From Nocardioides sp. (GTDB lineage: Bacteria; Actinomycetota; Actinomycetes; Propionibacteriales; Nocardioidaceae): DNA of 24,978 bases. A program made the translations under genes and the position numbers. The stretch is from contig JARICB010000450.1 of the NCBI GenBank assembly GCA_029264225.1, forward strand, positions 1 through 24,978, in the 5' to 3' direction. This document shows positions 17,106-23,932 of this stretch, piece by piece. The notes below the pieces were generated by a model. The model did no database searches. It saw only the letters and a list, made by a program, of their open reading frames with translations, and had not been told where the DNA came from. Positions within the stretch are counted from its first letter, which is position 1, and each line of letters starts with the position of its first letter.

Positions 17106-17282
17106 ATGACCTCGCTCACAGAGCAGTCGCTCAGCCGGATGGCCCGCACTGGCCGGCGCTGGCTCAAACCATCGGGCTGCTCCGCTTCCGCCACCAGTTC
17201 GTGCCGTGGGCGCACCGGCGCTACAGAGATGCGTTCACCCGCCGCGTGCTACCGCAGGCCGAAGGTCCGTATCACCCGGTAG
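17106..17282 (+). pseudogene. Probable frameshifted small gene or gene remnant
   Basis: An ATG at 17106 begins MTSLTEQSLSRMA in one frame with high third-position GC. From about 17145 the coding signal moves to another frame, reading HWPALAQTIGLLRFRHQFVP then WAHRRYRDAFTRRVLPQAEG, again with high third-position GC and a plausible composition. In the original frame the sequence turns Ser/Cys/Arg-rich and ends at a TAG at 17280-17282. This is what one indel near 17142-17150 would produce. I do not recognise the protein. It lies between the nucleotidyltransferase and the convergent sulfotransferase, and could also be a remnant with no function. Confidence 0.35.
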
Positions 17283-17297
17283 TTCGCATCGACCCGT

Positions 17298-18425
17298 TCA
17301 GTAGTGCAACTGGTCGCGCACCTGGGCCTCGGTCAGGCCGTAGTCGGCCAGGTCGTAGTGATGCTTCGGAGCGCGTACGCCGCTGCGTGAACGCTGGAGC
17401 TCGTCGCTGATCGCGGCCTCGACCGACTCCGACCACACCAGCCCGGCGCTGTCGTAGACCTCTCGCACGGTGTCGAGCGGATTGCCGACCAGGTCGTCAT
17501 AGCCCACATCGATCACGTCAGCGCAGTGGGCGCTCGCGCTGAACGCCGCCTGCTCCCGGGCAAGCAGATCCAGCTGGGTCCGGCCGATGGTCTCGCCGAC
17601 GAACACCTCGGAGAAGCCCCGCGTCGACGCCTCGGCCAAGGAGCACATCGAGGCCGTGCACGCGACCGGATCTCGGTGCGTGACGATGATGACGGCGTCG
17701 GGATAGACCGACTTGATCGCGTCGAGAGCCATCAGGGAGCTGGGGTTCTTGAGCACCCACTGCTTGTCGGTGTCGTTGAAACCGATCAGTTGCAGGAGCG
17801 CCTTGTGCCGTTGGTAGGCCGGAGTCCAGTCCTGTCCTGCGAGCCAGGCCGAGTAGCCGGGGACGTAGGCCTGGGTCTCGAACGCGACCGAGCGGCCAGA
17901 GTGCTGGAGCAGTCGCCAGCACTCCTCGTGGGAGGCGGCGTCGGAGTAGTGGAGTCCGGCGAGCTCCGGGTTGGCCTCGTGGAACGCCGCGTAGCCGCCC
18001 TGCATCGCGCTGAACATCGGGTCGTCATCCCAGGTCTCGCGCGGCGGCCGGGGTTGCGGCAGGTCGGCCAGCCACTGCTCGAGCCCCTGGTGTGAGGGGT
18101 CGGCCGTGAGCAGACGCTGCAGCAGCGTCGTACCGGACCGGGGGAGTCCCACGATGAAGAGCGGTCGCTCGATCGCGACACCGACCGACGAGGGGTTGGC
18201 GATGAAGCCCTGCTGCGCCATCAGCTTGGCAACCAGCAGCCCCTTCAGCGATCCGCGCATCCGATAGTTGCCGACGCCGGTCAGCCCAGAGGTGGACGCG
18301 TAGTCCTCGAGCAGTACGCCGAGACCCTCCACGTGCGAGTCGTCGCCGAAGTCGCTCAGGCCGGTGGCTCGGGTCGCGGCGCCCACGATGTCGTCGTAGG
18401 AGCCGACGTCCTCGCGCTGCCTCAC
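17298..18425 (-). CDS. Sulfotransferase-family protein (Rv3529c-like)
   Basis: A 375-aa PAPS-dependent sulfotransferase-fold protein. The 5'-phosphosulfate loop is VGLPRSGTTLLQ (residues 92-103), and the 3'-phosphate region is KNPSSLMALDAIKSVYPDAV followed by VTHRDPV. The long N-terminal part before the loop and the YDDLVGNP and HHYDLADYGL segments match the bacterial family that includes, from memory, M. tuberculosis Rv3529c. It starts at GTG 18425, overlapping the SDR stop (GTGA), so the two form one operon from the promoter at 19208-19236. If the KstR assignment holds, a role in sterol or related lipid metabolism follows, but the acceptor is unknown. Confidence 0.85.
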   Translation of the reverse strand: MRQREDVGSYDDIVGAATRATGLSDFGDDSHVEGLGVLLEDYASTSGLTGVGNYRMRGSLKGLLVAKLMAQQGFIANPSSVGVAIERPLFIVGLPRSGTTLLQRLLTADPSHQGLEQWLADLPQPRPPRETWDDDPMFSAMQGGYAAFHEANPELAGLHYSDAASHEECWRLLQHSGRSVAFETQAYVPGYSAWLAGQDWTPAYQRHKALLQLIGFNDTDKQWVLKNPSSLMALDAIKSVYPDAVIIVTHRDPVACTASMCSLAEASTRGFSEVFVGETIGRTQLDLLAREQAAFSASAHCADVIDVGYDDLVGNPLDTVREVYDSAGLVWSESVEAAISDELQRSRSGVRAPKHHYDLADYGLTEAQVRDQLHY

Positions 18426-19201
18426 GAGTGGAACTCGCCGCAGTCCACGTTGAGCACCTGGCCGGTGACTGCACTGGCCAGGTCGCTCGCCAGGAACAAG
18501 GTGGCGCGAGCGATCTCATCGGGCGTGGCGAGCCGCTTGAGGTCGGTCGGCTCGGCCTTCTCCGCATAGACCTCGTCGTGGGTGCGACCCGACTCCGAGG
18601 CGATCCACTCGAAGTAGGCCTTGTTCACGTCTTCGTAGATGTAGGAAGGCGCCACGGAGTTGACCCGGATACCGCGCGGCCCCAACTCGGTGGCAAGGCT
18701 GGAGCTGAGGTGTTGAAGGGCGCCCTTGGAGAGCTTGTAGCCGCTGAACTCCGGCTGCGAGCTGTAGAGGACGCAGGAGTTGATGTTGACGATCGAGCCG
18801 CTCGATGCCGCGAGCGCGTCGGCGAACAGAGCACTGAGGCGCAGCGGCGCGAAGACGTTGGTCTCCTGCGCGGCGCGCAGTGCCTCCAGGCTCAGCGTGG
18901 TGATCGGATCCATCGGCGGAATGCCGAACGCGTTGTTGATCAGGCAGTCGACCTTGCCGAACTCGGCCAGCGCTGACTCGACCAGACGGGCTCGAGAGTC
19001 CTCGTCGGTGATGTCGGTGGCCACGACGAGAGCGCGGCGCCCGAGGTCGCGCACGGTTTCGGCCATCCGCTCGAGTCGCTTCTCCGTGCGGCTCACGAGC
19101 ACGAGGTCGGCGCCCATGCGGGCCGCCTCTTCGCCGAGGGCCCGACCCAGGCCGGGGCCTACGCCGGAGAGCACGATTACCTTGTCCTGAAGCAGCATCA
19201 T
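18422..19201 (-). CDS. SDR-family oxidoreductase (Rv3530c-like)
   Basis: A 259-aa classical short-chain dehydrogenase/reductase with an NAD(P)-binding Rossmann fold. The glycine-rich loop is SGVGPGLGRA (Gly13 to Gly19), ATDITDED follows beta-4 in the position usual for cofactor adenine contact, and LINNAFG supplies the NNA motif. The active site shows Ser142 (NINSC), Tyr155 and Lys159 (GYKLSKG). It is the first gene of the operon with the sulfotransferase. Start: two adjacent ATGs at 19201 and 19198. The -10 box ends only 6 nt before the first, so the mRNA is probably leaderless. A KstR-like operator overlaps this promoter. A hydroxysteroid or other alicyclic alcohol substrate would fit, but is not shown. 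Confidence 0.88.
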   Translation of the reverse strand: MMLLQDKVIVLSGVGPGLGRALGEEAARMGADLVLVSRTEKRLERMAETVRDLGRRALVVATDITDEDSRARLVESALAEFGKVDCLINNAFGIPPMDPITTLSLEALRAAQETNVFAPLRLSALFADALAASSGSIVNINSCVLYSSQPEFSGYKLSKGALQHLSSSLATELGPRGIRVNSVAPSYIYEDVNKAYFEWIASESGRTHDEVYAEKAEPTDLKRLATPDEIARATLFLASDLASAVTGQVLNVDCGEFHS

Positions 19202-19207
19202 GCCCCG

Positions 19208-19236
19208 AGACTAGAACGTGTTCTACGTCATGTCAC
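19208..19236 (-). promoter_or_regulatory. Promoter with KstR-like operator, leaderless start of the SDR operon
   Basis: On the minus strand a -35 box GTGACA (19231-19236), a 17-bp spacer and a -10 box TAGTCT (19208-19213) point to a transcription start at or next to the SDR ATG (19201). The spacer and -10 contain TAGAACACGTTCTA (19212-19225), which fits the published KstR consensus TnnAACnnGTTnnA at every fixed base and is symmetric except for its central two bases. Binding there would block RNA polymerase. Confidence 0.7.
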
Positions 19237-19253
19237 GGTATCGGGCCCCTTGG

Positions 19254-19330
19254 GCAGCTGTGCCCCCACCTGCAGCTCACTGCCCCCGCAGCTCGCTGCC
19301 CCCACCTGCAGGGCGCTGCCCCCACTGCAG
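19254..19330. repeat. Imperfect tandem repeat, four units of 16-20 bp
   Basis: Four consecutive units each begin with GCAG and contain a run of five C: 19254-19271, 19272-19287, 19288-19307 and 19308-19326. The fuller form reads GCAGCTCGCTGCCCCCACCT. Unit length varies, the core is low-complexity and there are no unique spacers, so this is not a CRISPR array. It lies between the SDR promoter and the perfect inverted repeat. Confidence 0.55.
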
Positions 19331-19331
19331 G

Positions 19332-19387
19332 GTTACCGAACAGTCATGTCGTCCGGCGACGCTGGAACGACCGGACTGTTCGGTAAC
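19332..19387. repeat. 14-bp perfect inverted repeat downstream of the DUF1214-like gene
   Basis: GTTACCGAACAGTC (19332-19345) and GACTGTTCGGTAAC (19374-19387) are exact inverse complements. The 28-nt centre adds a five-pair inner stem, GTCGT (19348-19352) with ACGAC (19367-19371). The element starts 34 bp beyond the stop of the minus-strand gene ending at 19422. Between them the motif TGGGCGAGCTCGG occurs twice, 15 bp apart (19394-19406 and 19409-19421). A terminator, a regulator site with two half-sites, or a small mobile element are all possible. Confidence 0.55.
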
Positions 19388-19421
19388 TCGGGTTGGGCGA
19401 GCTCGGGGTGGGCGAGCTCGG

Positions 19422-20567
19422 TCAGCTCAGCATCCGGCGAGCCACTCCCACTTGCCGCGCCGCGATGCGCCCGGCGTACTGCTCCGGCGACACCTGTTGA
19501 GCTGCCAATTGAGTCACCTGGGAGTGCACGTCGGCCAGCGCCATCAGTTCCACCGTGGGTCCGTCCGAGGCGCCGAGTTCACGCGCGACCCGCTGCCAGC
19601 GCAGCATCATTACACCGGCAGGGTGGCCGGTGGTCTCCAGCCAGTTGGCGATCCCCGGGTCCTGCTCGCTGATGACGTAACGCAGCATTCCGTCCTCGTC
19701 CACGTGCGACTGGGCGCGTGTCAGCGAGGTCTGGTGGTGTTCGTAGTCGGTGGAGACATACCACTTGGAGCCGATCTGGATGGCCTGGTACGCCGCATCG
19801 TCACTCGCCGGCACCGTGACCACCAGAGCCTGGTCGGGCTCGAGTTCGTAGTGACCGATCGAGCTGAACTGCGAGGCCAGCCCCCCCGGAGTCGACTTCG
19901 GGACGGTCAGGGTGTTGACCGATTCCTTGTAGGTGAACCACTCGGGGAACGCGAACCAGGTCTTGATCCGGCCGACCAGCATCTTCGCGGCGACGCCGTA
20001 CCTCTTGTCGATCCGGTCGATCGTGACCGGACCCCGCGCGACGCCGGCGGTGTCGAGACGCTGCAGACGGATGGTGCCCCGGTCCTCGGTGTTCCAGTCG
20101 GAGTAGACCTCGCGCACGATCAGGGTCGATCCCTTGCGCAGCCCGAGCTCGGGACCGAAGTGCCACTCGAAGGTGCCGTCGTCGGCGATCTCGAGCTCAC
20201 GATCGTCGAAGGCGGCCAGGGTCTCGGGGGCGCCGGTGTCGGTATAGGTGCCGGCCATGATCTGGAAGGACAGGTCTGCGGTGGTGCCGCGACGCCCGGA
20301 GACGACGTAGGACGCGCCCTCGCTCAGATAGGCGTTGAAGTAGATCGCGTCCGGATTGTCGAGGCCCTGGCGGGAGTACTGGTGCGTCGGGTTGATCAGG
20401 ACCGGGTGCTCGAGGTCGTAGTCGAAGGCCATCTGGATGGCTGAGCGGATTGAGCCACCGAGGTAGTCGAGCCCCTCGGCCAGTTCCTGTTCACTGATCT
20501 CGAACGGCGGGTTGCGGATCAGGCGCTCGGCCTCCGCGACGGCGTCCCGGAACGCCTCCAGGCTCAA
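19422..20567 (-). CDS. DUF1214-like protein (Rv3531c-like), unknown function
   Basis: A 381-aa protein without a signal peptide or membrane segment. The central part, including NPDAIYFNAYLSEGASYVVS then GRRGTTADLSFQIM and FDDRELEIADDGTFEWHFGP, resembles DUF1214/DUF1254-type beta domains found beside lipid-catabolism genes. The C-terminal half is mixed helix and strand, with NWLETTGHPAGVMMLRWQRV near the end. The start is a TTG at 20567 that overlaps the TGA of the LLM oxidoreductase gene (TTGA), showing translational coupling. By length and neighbours it matches mycobacterial Rv3531c, which I recall as a KstR-regulon gene of unknown function; this identity needs a search. Confidence 0.7.
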   Translation of the reverse strand: MSLEAFRDAVAEAERLIRNPPFEISEQELAEGLDYLGGSIRSAIQMAFDYDLEHPVLINPTHQYSRQGLDNPDAIYFNAYLSEGASYVVSGRRGTTADLSFQIMAGTYTDTGAPETLAAFDDRELEIADDGTFEWHFGPELGLRKGSTLIVREVYSDWNTEDRGTIRLQRLDTAGVARGPVTIDRIDKRYGVAAKMLVGRIKTWFAFPEWFTYKESVNTLTVPKSTPGGLASQFSSIGHYELEPDQALVVTVPASDDAAYQAIQIGSKWYVSTDYEHHQTSLTRAQSHVDEDGMLRYVISEQDPGIANWLETTGHPAGVMMLRWQRVARELGASDGPTVELMALADVHSQVTQLAAQQVSPEQYAGRIAARQVGVARRMLS

Positions 20568-21442
20568 CGGTTCACCTTGGCGATGATCGACTCGGCGTAG
20601 CGCTCGAGGTTGGCGACCTTCTTCTCCAGCGGCTCCGGGTCAGCGCCCATGATGTAGGGCACCCGGAAGCCGATGATGCAGTCGGTGACGCCCTTGTCTG
20701 CGAGCCGCTTGATCCCGTCGAGGTCGTAGGCGTCGTAGGAGATCGCGTGCACCTCGAAGTTGTCGCGGGTATCGCCCTCCTCGGCGCGGATCTCGTTGAG
20801 ACGGACGAGCAACCTGTCCAGTTCCTCACCGTCGCCACCCGCATGCATCCATCCGTCGCCCTTGCGGACGGCGCGACGCAGGGCGGCGTCGCTGTGGCCG
20901 CCGACCAGCAGCGGGATGGGCTTGCTCGGCGCGGGCGACTGCTTGATTTCGGGGAAGGAGTAGAACTCGCCCTCATAGCCGAAGAACTCCCCCGACGTCA
21001 GCCCGCGCAGGATGTCCATGCACTCGTCCATCCGCTTGCCGCGACGCGCCCACGGGATTCCCATGGCGATGAAGTCCTCGGGCCACGGTGAGAGCCCGAC
21101 GCCGAGACCGAGGCGGTTCTCGGAAAGGAACGCGATCGACGAGGCCTGCTTGGCGACCAGTACCGGCGGTCGGACCGGCAGTTTGAGTACGAACGGGGTC
21201 AACCGCAGGGTGGTCGTCACCGCGGCCAGGTGGGTCACCAGGGTCATCGTCTCGATGAACTCCTTGTCCTCGAGGAACGCCCGGTCGCCGGTGTCGGTGT
21301 AGGGGTACGTCGAGTCGGACTCGCGGGGGTAGATGAGCGAGTCGGCGACCGTCATCGAGGTGTAGCCGGCGGCCTCGGCTGCCTGAGCGAGCGGGGCGTA
21401 GTACTTCGCCTGAGTCATCGCTTCGGCGTAGGTGAATCGCAT
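20564..21442 (-). CDS. LLM-class F420-dependent oxidoreductase
   Basis: A 292-aa luciferase-like (beta/alpha)8-barrel enzyme, most likely using the deazaflavin cofactor F420. It begins MRFTYAEAMTQAKYYAPLAQ. Typical blocks are AAEAAGYTSMTVADS, LAAVTTTLRLTPFVLKLPVR, LGLGVGLSPWPEDFIAMGIP then WARRGKRMDECMDILRGL, and PIPLLVGGHSDAALRRAVRKGDGW. The start at ATG 21442 has AGGAGAG about 4 nt upstream; the open frame reaches further upstream but without a comparable site. It leads the operon with the DUF1214-like gene and is divergent from the NTF2-like gene. A KstR-like operator lies 32 bp upstream of the start codon. Oxidation of a sterol-derived or fatty intermediate is a context guess. Confidence 0.85.
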   Translation of the reverse strand: MRFTYAEAMTQAKYYAPLAQAAEAAGYTSMTVADSLIYPRESDSTYPYTDTGDRAFLEDKEFIETMTLVTHLAAVTTTLRLTPFVLKLPVRPPVLVAKQASSIAFLSENRLGLGVGLSPWPEDFIAMGIPWARRGKRMDECMDILRGLTSGEFFGYEGEFYSFPEIKQSPAPSKPIPLLVGGHSDAALRRAVRKGDGWMHAGGDGEELDRLLVRLNEIRAEEGDTRDNFEVHAISYDAYDLDGIKRLADKGVTDCIIGFRVPYIMGADPEPLEKKVANLERYAESIIAKVNR

Positions 21443-21470
21443 TGTCTCTCCTGACAGGTGGTCGTGCTGA

Positions 21471-21488
21471 AGGGTAGAACGCGTTTCA
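21471..21488 (-). promoter_or_regulatory. Second KstR-like operator with -10 box, divergent promoter region
   Basis: TAGAACGCGTTTCA (21475-21488) fits TnnAACnnGTTnnA at all fixed bases. On the minus strand the operator's last TA forms the start of a -10 box TACCCT (21471-21476), the same geometry as at the SDR promoter. A poor -35 (TGGCAG) lies 17 bp upstream. The site is also 21 bp before the plus-strand NTF2-like start, so one operator could control both directions. Confidence 0.6.
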
Positions 21489-21509
21489 GTTTCCTGCCAC
21501 AGTTGGTCC

Positions 21510-21932
21510 ATGGACCTGTCCGAGCTGAGTGACCGCCAAGAGATCACCGACCTCATCACTCGTTATACGCGCGCGGTGGATACTCGCGCCTACGACGACC
21601 TGCACGGTGTCTTCACCCCGGATGCGGTGCTGGACTACTCGCAGCTGGGCGGGCCCAAGGACACGCCGAGCGTCGTCGTGCCATGGATCGAGGAGGGGTT
21701 GGCCGGTTTCGATCGGATCCAGCACCTGATCGGACAGGTCTCGATCGAACTGGCGGGCGACACCGCGACGGCGACCGCCTACTTCACGAACCCGATGGTG
21801 AGCACCCGCCCGGACGGCACCGAACAGCTCTGGGAGGTCGGTGGCTACTACCACCACGACCTGATCCGCACGCCCGACGGTTGGCGCTCGCGCGGCATCG
21901 TTGACGAGATGATCTGGTCGCGGGGCTTCTGA
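21510..21932 (+). CDS. NTF2-like / SnoaL-type protein
   Basis: A 140-aa alpha+beta-cone protein of the NTF2-like superfamily, which includes ketosteroid isomerase, scytalone dehydratase and SnoaL cyclases. The start MDLSELSDRQEITDLITRYT then RAVDTRAYDDLHGVFTPDAV is the standard first helix and hydrophobic-pocket segment. LWEVGGYYHHDLIRTPDGWR then SRGIVDEMIW gives the last strands. Candidate acid or base residues are Asp24, Asp28 and the His pair in YYHHD. The next ATG begins 1 bp after its stop, so it is cotranscribed with the Ddn-like gene. The KstR-like operator 21 bp upstream makes a steroid or polycyclic substrate attractive, but it may equally be a dehydratase. Confidence 0.82.
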   Translation: MDLSELSDRQEITDLITRYTRAVDTRAYDDLHGVFTPDAVLDYSQLGGPKDTPSVVVPWIEEGLAGFDRIQHLIGQVSIELAGDTATATAYFTNPMVSTRPDGTEQLWEVGGYYHHDLIRTPDGWRSRGIVDEMIWSRGF

Positions 21933-21933
21933 G

Positions 21934-22404
21934 ATGGACAAGCCGGCCGGACTCAACGCCCCCTACGCCCGCACTTTCCTGAAGTACCTGGGCCGCGCCC
22001 ACGTAGCCTGCTACCGCCGCACCGGTGGGCGGATCGGCGGGAGATGGCGCGTAGGGGCAGCCCTGCGCAAGCCGGTACCGATCCTGCTGCTCGACCATGT
22101 CGGCCGCACGAGCGGGGCGCCGTACACGACGCCGTTGCTCCACCTGCGCGATGGCCAGGACGCGATCGTCGTGGCGAGTTCTGGGGGGATGGACCGGGAA
22201 CCGCAGTGGTATCGAAACCTGATGGCGCACCCCGACACCTCGATCCAGATCGGTAGCACGGTGCGGAAGGTGCATGCCCGCACTGCCGGCGCCACCGAGC
22301 GTGCCCGACTCTGGCCGCTCCTGGTCGACGTCTATGCCGACTTCGCCTCCTACGAGACGTGGACGGATCGTGAGATCCCTGTCGTGATCTGCGAGCCTCG
22401 GTGA
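21934..22404 (+). CDS. Ddn-type F420-dependent nitroreductase-family oxidoreductase
   Basis: A 156-aa split-barrel protein of the deazaflavin-dependent nitroreductase (Ddn) family, which uses reduced F420 to reduce quinones or other acceptors, usually at the membrane surface. Diagnostic segments are VPILLLDHVGRTSGAPYTTP, the strand AIVVASSGG, then EPQWYRNLMAHPDTSIQIG. The basic N-terminal region (ACYRRTGGRIGGRWRVG) probably contacts membrane or nucleic-acid-like cofactor phosphates. It is the second gene of a pair with the NTF2-like protein, 1 bp apart. The neighbouring operon also encodes an F420-type LLM enzyme, so two F420 enzymes share this control region. Confidence 0.87.
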   Translation: MDKPAGLNAPYARTFLKYLGRAHVACYRRTGGRIGGRWRVGAALRKPVPILLLDHVGRTSGAPYTTPLLHLRDGQDAIVVASSGGMDREPQWYRNLMAHPDTSIQIGSTVRKVHARTAGATERARLWPLLVDVYADFASYETWTDREIPVVICEPR

Positions 22405-22470
22405 CGCCAGTTCGCCCAGATGCCACCTCCGCGCGATGATGGCGATCCGATATCCACGAGGAGGTCTGAG

Positions 22471-23004
22471 GTGTCCGAGCCCAACGAGCGTCCGGTCCTG
22501 AGCGGTCTCATCGCTCTGGTAGCCGTGGCGATGGTCATCGGAGTCATCGGCGGTCTGGCCATTCTGGTGGCCAGCAAGGTGGTCGGGGTCGACGGCGATG
22601 CGACCAGCACGGACGATTCGGCCACCAGCGGGTCGACCCTGTTCCTGCCCGAGCCGACGATCACTTCGGAGACGGTGACACCGGAGCAAGGTGCCTCTCC
22701 GACCGGACCGGCACCCTCGACGACGGAGTCAGCGAGCGGGATCTCGCTCTCGGCGGCGCAGCAGTCAGTGAGCGCAATGCAGCAGATCGACCTGACCGGC
22801 ACTTACGCCGGCGGCGAGGGTGCGATCCTCCAGGTGCAGCGGTTCGAGGGCGGCGAGTGGTCCGACTTTCCCGTCACCATGTCGGTCACCAACCAGACGT
22901 TCGCCACCTACGTCCAGACCAGTCAGGCCGGCCGCAACAGGTTCCGGGTGATCGACACCGACAAGGACGTCGTCTCCAACGAGGTCGTCGTCAAGGTCGG
23001 CTGA
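22471..23004 (+). CDS. Membrane-anchored protein with Ser/Thr/Pro linker and beta domain
   Basis: A 177-aa protein of unknown function. The GTG start at 22471 has GAGGAGG 8-9 nt upstream. A short cytoplasmic N-terminus (VSEPNERPV) is followed by one transmembrane helix (about residues 10-32, LSGLIALVAVAMVIGVIGGL). A low-complexity, probably extracytoplasmic linker rich in Ser, Thr, Pro and Asp covers about 37-95. The rest (about 100-177) looks like a single Ig/fibronectin-like beta sandwich, with GEWSDFPVTMSVTNQTFATY and FRVIDTDKDVVSNEVVVKVG. An envelope adaptor or binding role is plausible. Its 3' end converges on the EamA gene; the EamA frame, as far as its next stop, overlaps it antisense. 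Confidence 0.7.
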   Translation: MSEPNERPVLSGLIALVAVAMVIGVIGGLAILVASKVVGVDGDATSTDDSATSGSTLFLPEPTITSETVTPEQGASPTGPAPSTTESASGISLSAAQQSVSAMQQIDLTGTYAGGEGAILQVQRFEGGEWSDFPVTMSVTNQTFATYVQTSQAGRNRFRVIDTDKDVVSNEVVVKVG

Positions 23005-23862
23005 GGCGACAGGTCGCACCGAAGGGGGAGTACGCCGCGTCATCCGTTGGCCGAGAACCACCCCGCCCAACACGAGCAACACGCCGAGTGCCTGCACCGG
23101 TCCGAAGAACTCGTGGGCGAACGCCACGCCCAGCACCGTGCCGATGACCGGGTTGATCAGGCCGATCAGGGCGACCGACCCGGCAGGCATGGCGCGCAGG
23201 CCGGTGAACCAGCAGACGTAGGCCACCCCGGTGCCGACGACGGCCAGCCAGGTTTAGCCCGCCGCAGCGGCCAGGTCGATCGCTGGCGGCGCTCCCTCGA
23301 TCAGGAGGGCCACCGGGAGGAGCAGCAGCCCACCGGCGACCAGCTGCCAGGAAACGAGGGTGATCATGTCGACCGGAGGGTTCCAGCGCTTGATCAGCAC
23401 GAAGCCGACGGCGCTGAGCAGAACCGAGCCGAACCCGCCCGCGAGACCGAGCAACGTCACACCGTCGGGACTCTGAAGCACCAGCAGAATGACGCCGGCG
23501 AGACCGACGAGGGCCGCGACCACACGCAGTACCGTCGCCCGTTCGCCGATGATCAGCCAGGCCATGCCCATGATGACCAGCGGTGAGATGGCCTGGATCA
23601 TCGAGGCCAGCCCGCCGGGCAGGTGGTAGGCGGAGAGGAAGATCAGCGGGAAGAAGAGCGCGATGTTGCACACCCCGAGCACGAGCGCCTTCCACCACCA
23701 GGAGCCCTTCGGCAGGGTCCGGCGCCAGGCGAGGAAGGCCAGCCCGATCGGGAGCGCGCGGATCAGCGCCGCGAACAGCGGCCGGTCCGGCGGCAGGAAC
23801 TTCTCGGTCACGATGTAGGTCGTGCCCCATGCCGCGGGCGCGATGGCCGTCAGCAGGATCAT
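22765..23862 (-). pseudogene. EamA/DMT-family transporter with an internal TAA
   Basis: A drug/metabolite-transporter-superfamily protein with two EamA repeats and about ten TM helices. The first 202 codons begin MILLTAIAPAAWGTTYIVTE and run to AAAAG, then a TAA at 23254-23256. The same frame then continues directly with TWLAVVGTGVAYVCWFTGLR, AGSVALIGLINPVIGTVLGV and ALGVLLVLGGVVLGQ, the rest of the second EamA domain. Homologues usually have an aromatic residue such as Tyr at the stop position, so a single TAC/TAT to TAA change would explain it. Homology ends near 23030; the next in-frame stop is at 22765, inside the convergent gene. Start ATG 23862 is 16 nt past a TATTCT -10; GTG 23892 is an alternative. 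The divergent MarR gene is its likely regulator. Confidence 0.8.
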
Positions 23863-23881
23863 TCCGAACCGGTGCGCGAGA

Positions 23882-23925
23882 ATAGTTTCCACGGAAGAGA
23901 GAATACTTTCCGGGGAAGGTATATT
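23882..23925. promoter_or_regulatory. Tandem MarR operators in the EamA/marR divergent promoter
   Basis: Two similar palindromic boxes lie 21 bp (two helical turns) apart. Box 2 is ATACTTTCCGGGGAAGGTAT (23903-23922), built from ATAC/GTAT and TTCC/GGAA half-sites. Box 1 (23882-23901) starts ATAGTTTCC and shares TTCC-N2-GGAA (23887-23896). A plus-strand -10 TATATT (23920-23925) ends 7 nt before the GTG of the MarR gene, and a minus-strand -10 TATTCT (23879-23884) serves EamA, so both promoters would be covered. Confidence 0.6.
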
Positions 23926-23932
23926 CCATCCC

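Noticed and set aside
15512..17215. 567-codon minus-strand open frame opposite the ferredoxin-like and MocA-like genes
   Set aside because: Both plus-strand genes carry family motifs and overlap by ATGA; the antisense product resembles nothing and changes composition along its length.
19254..19330. Tandem repeats considered as a CRISPR array
   Set aside because: Units are 16-20 bp, imperfect, directly adjacent without unique spacers, and no cas gene is nearby.
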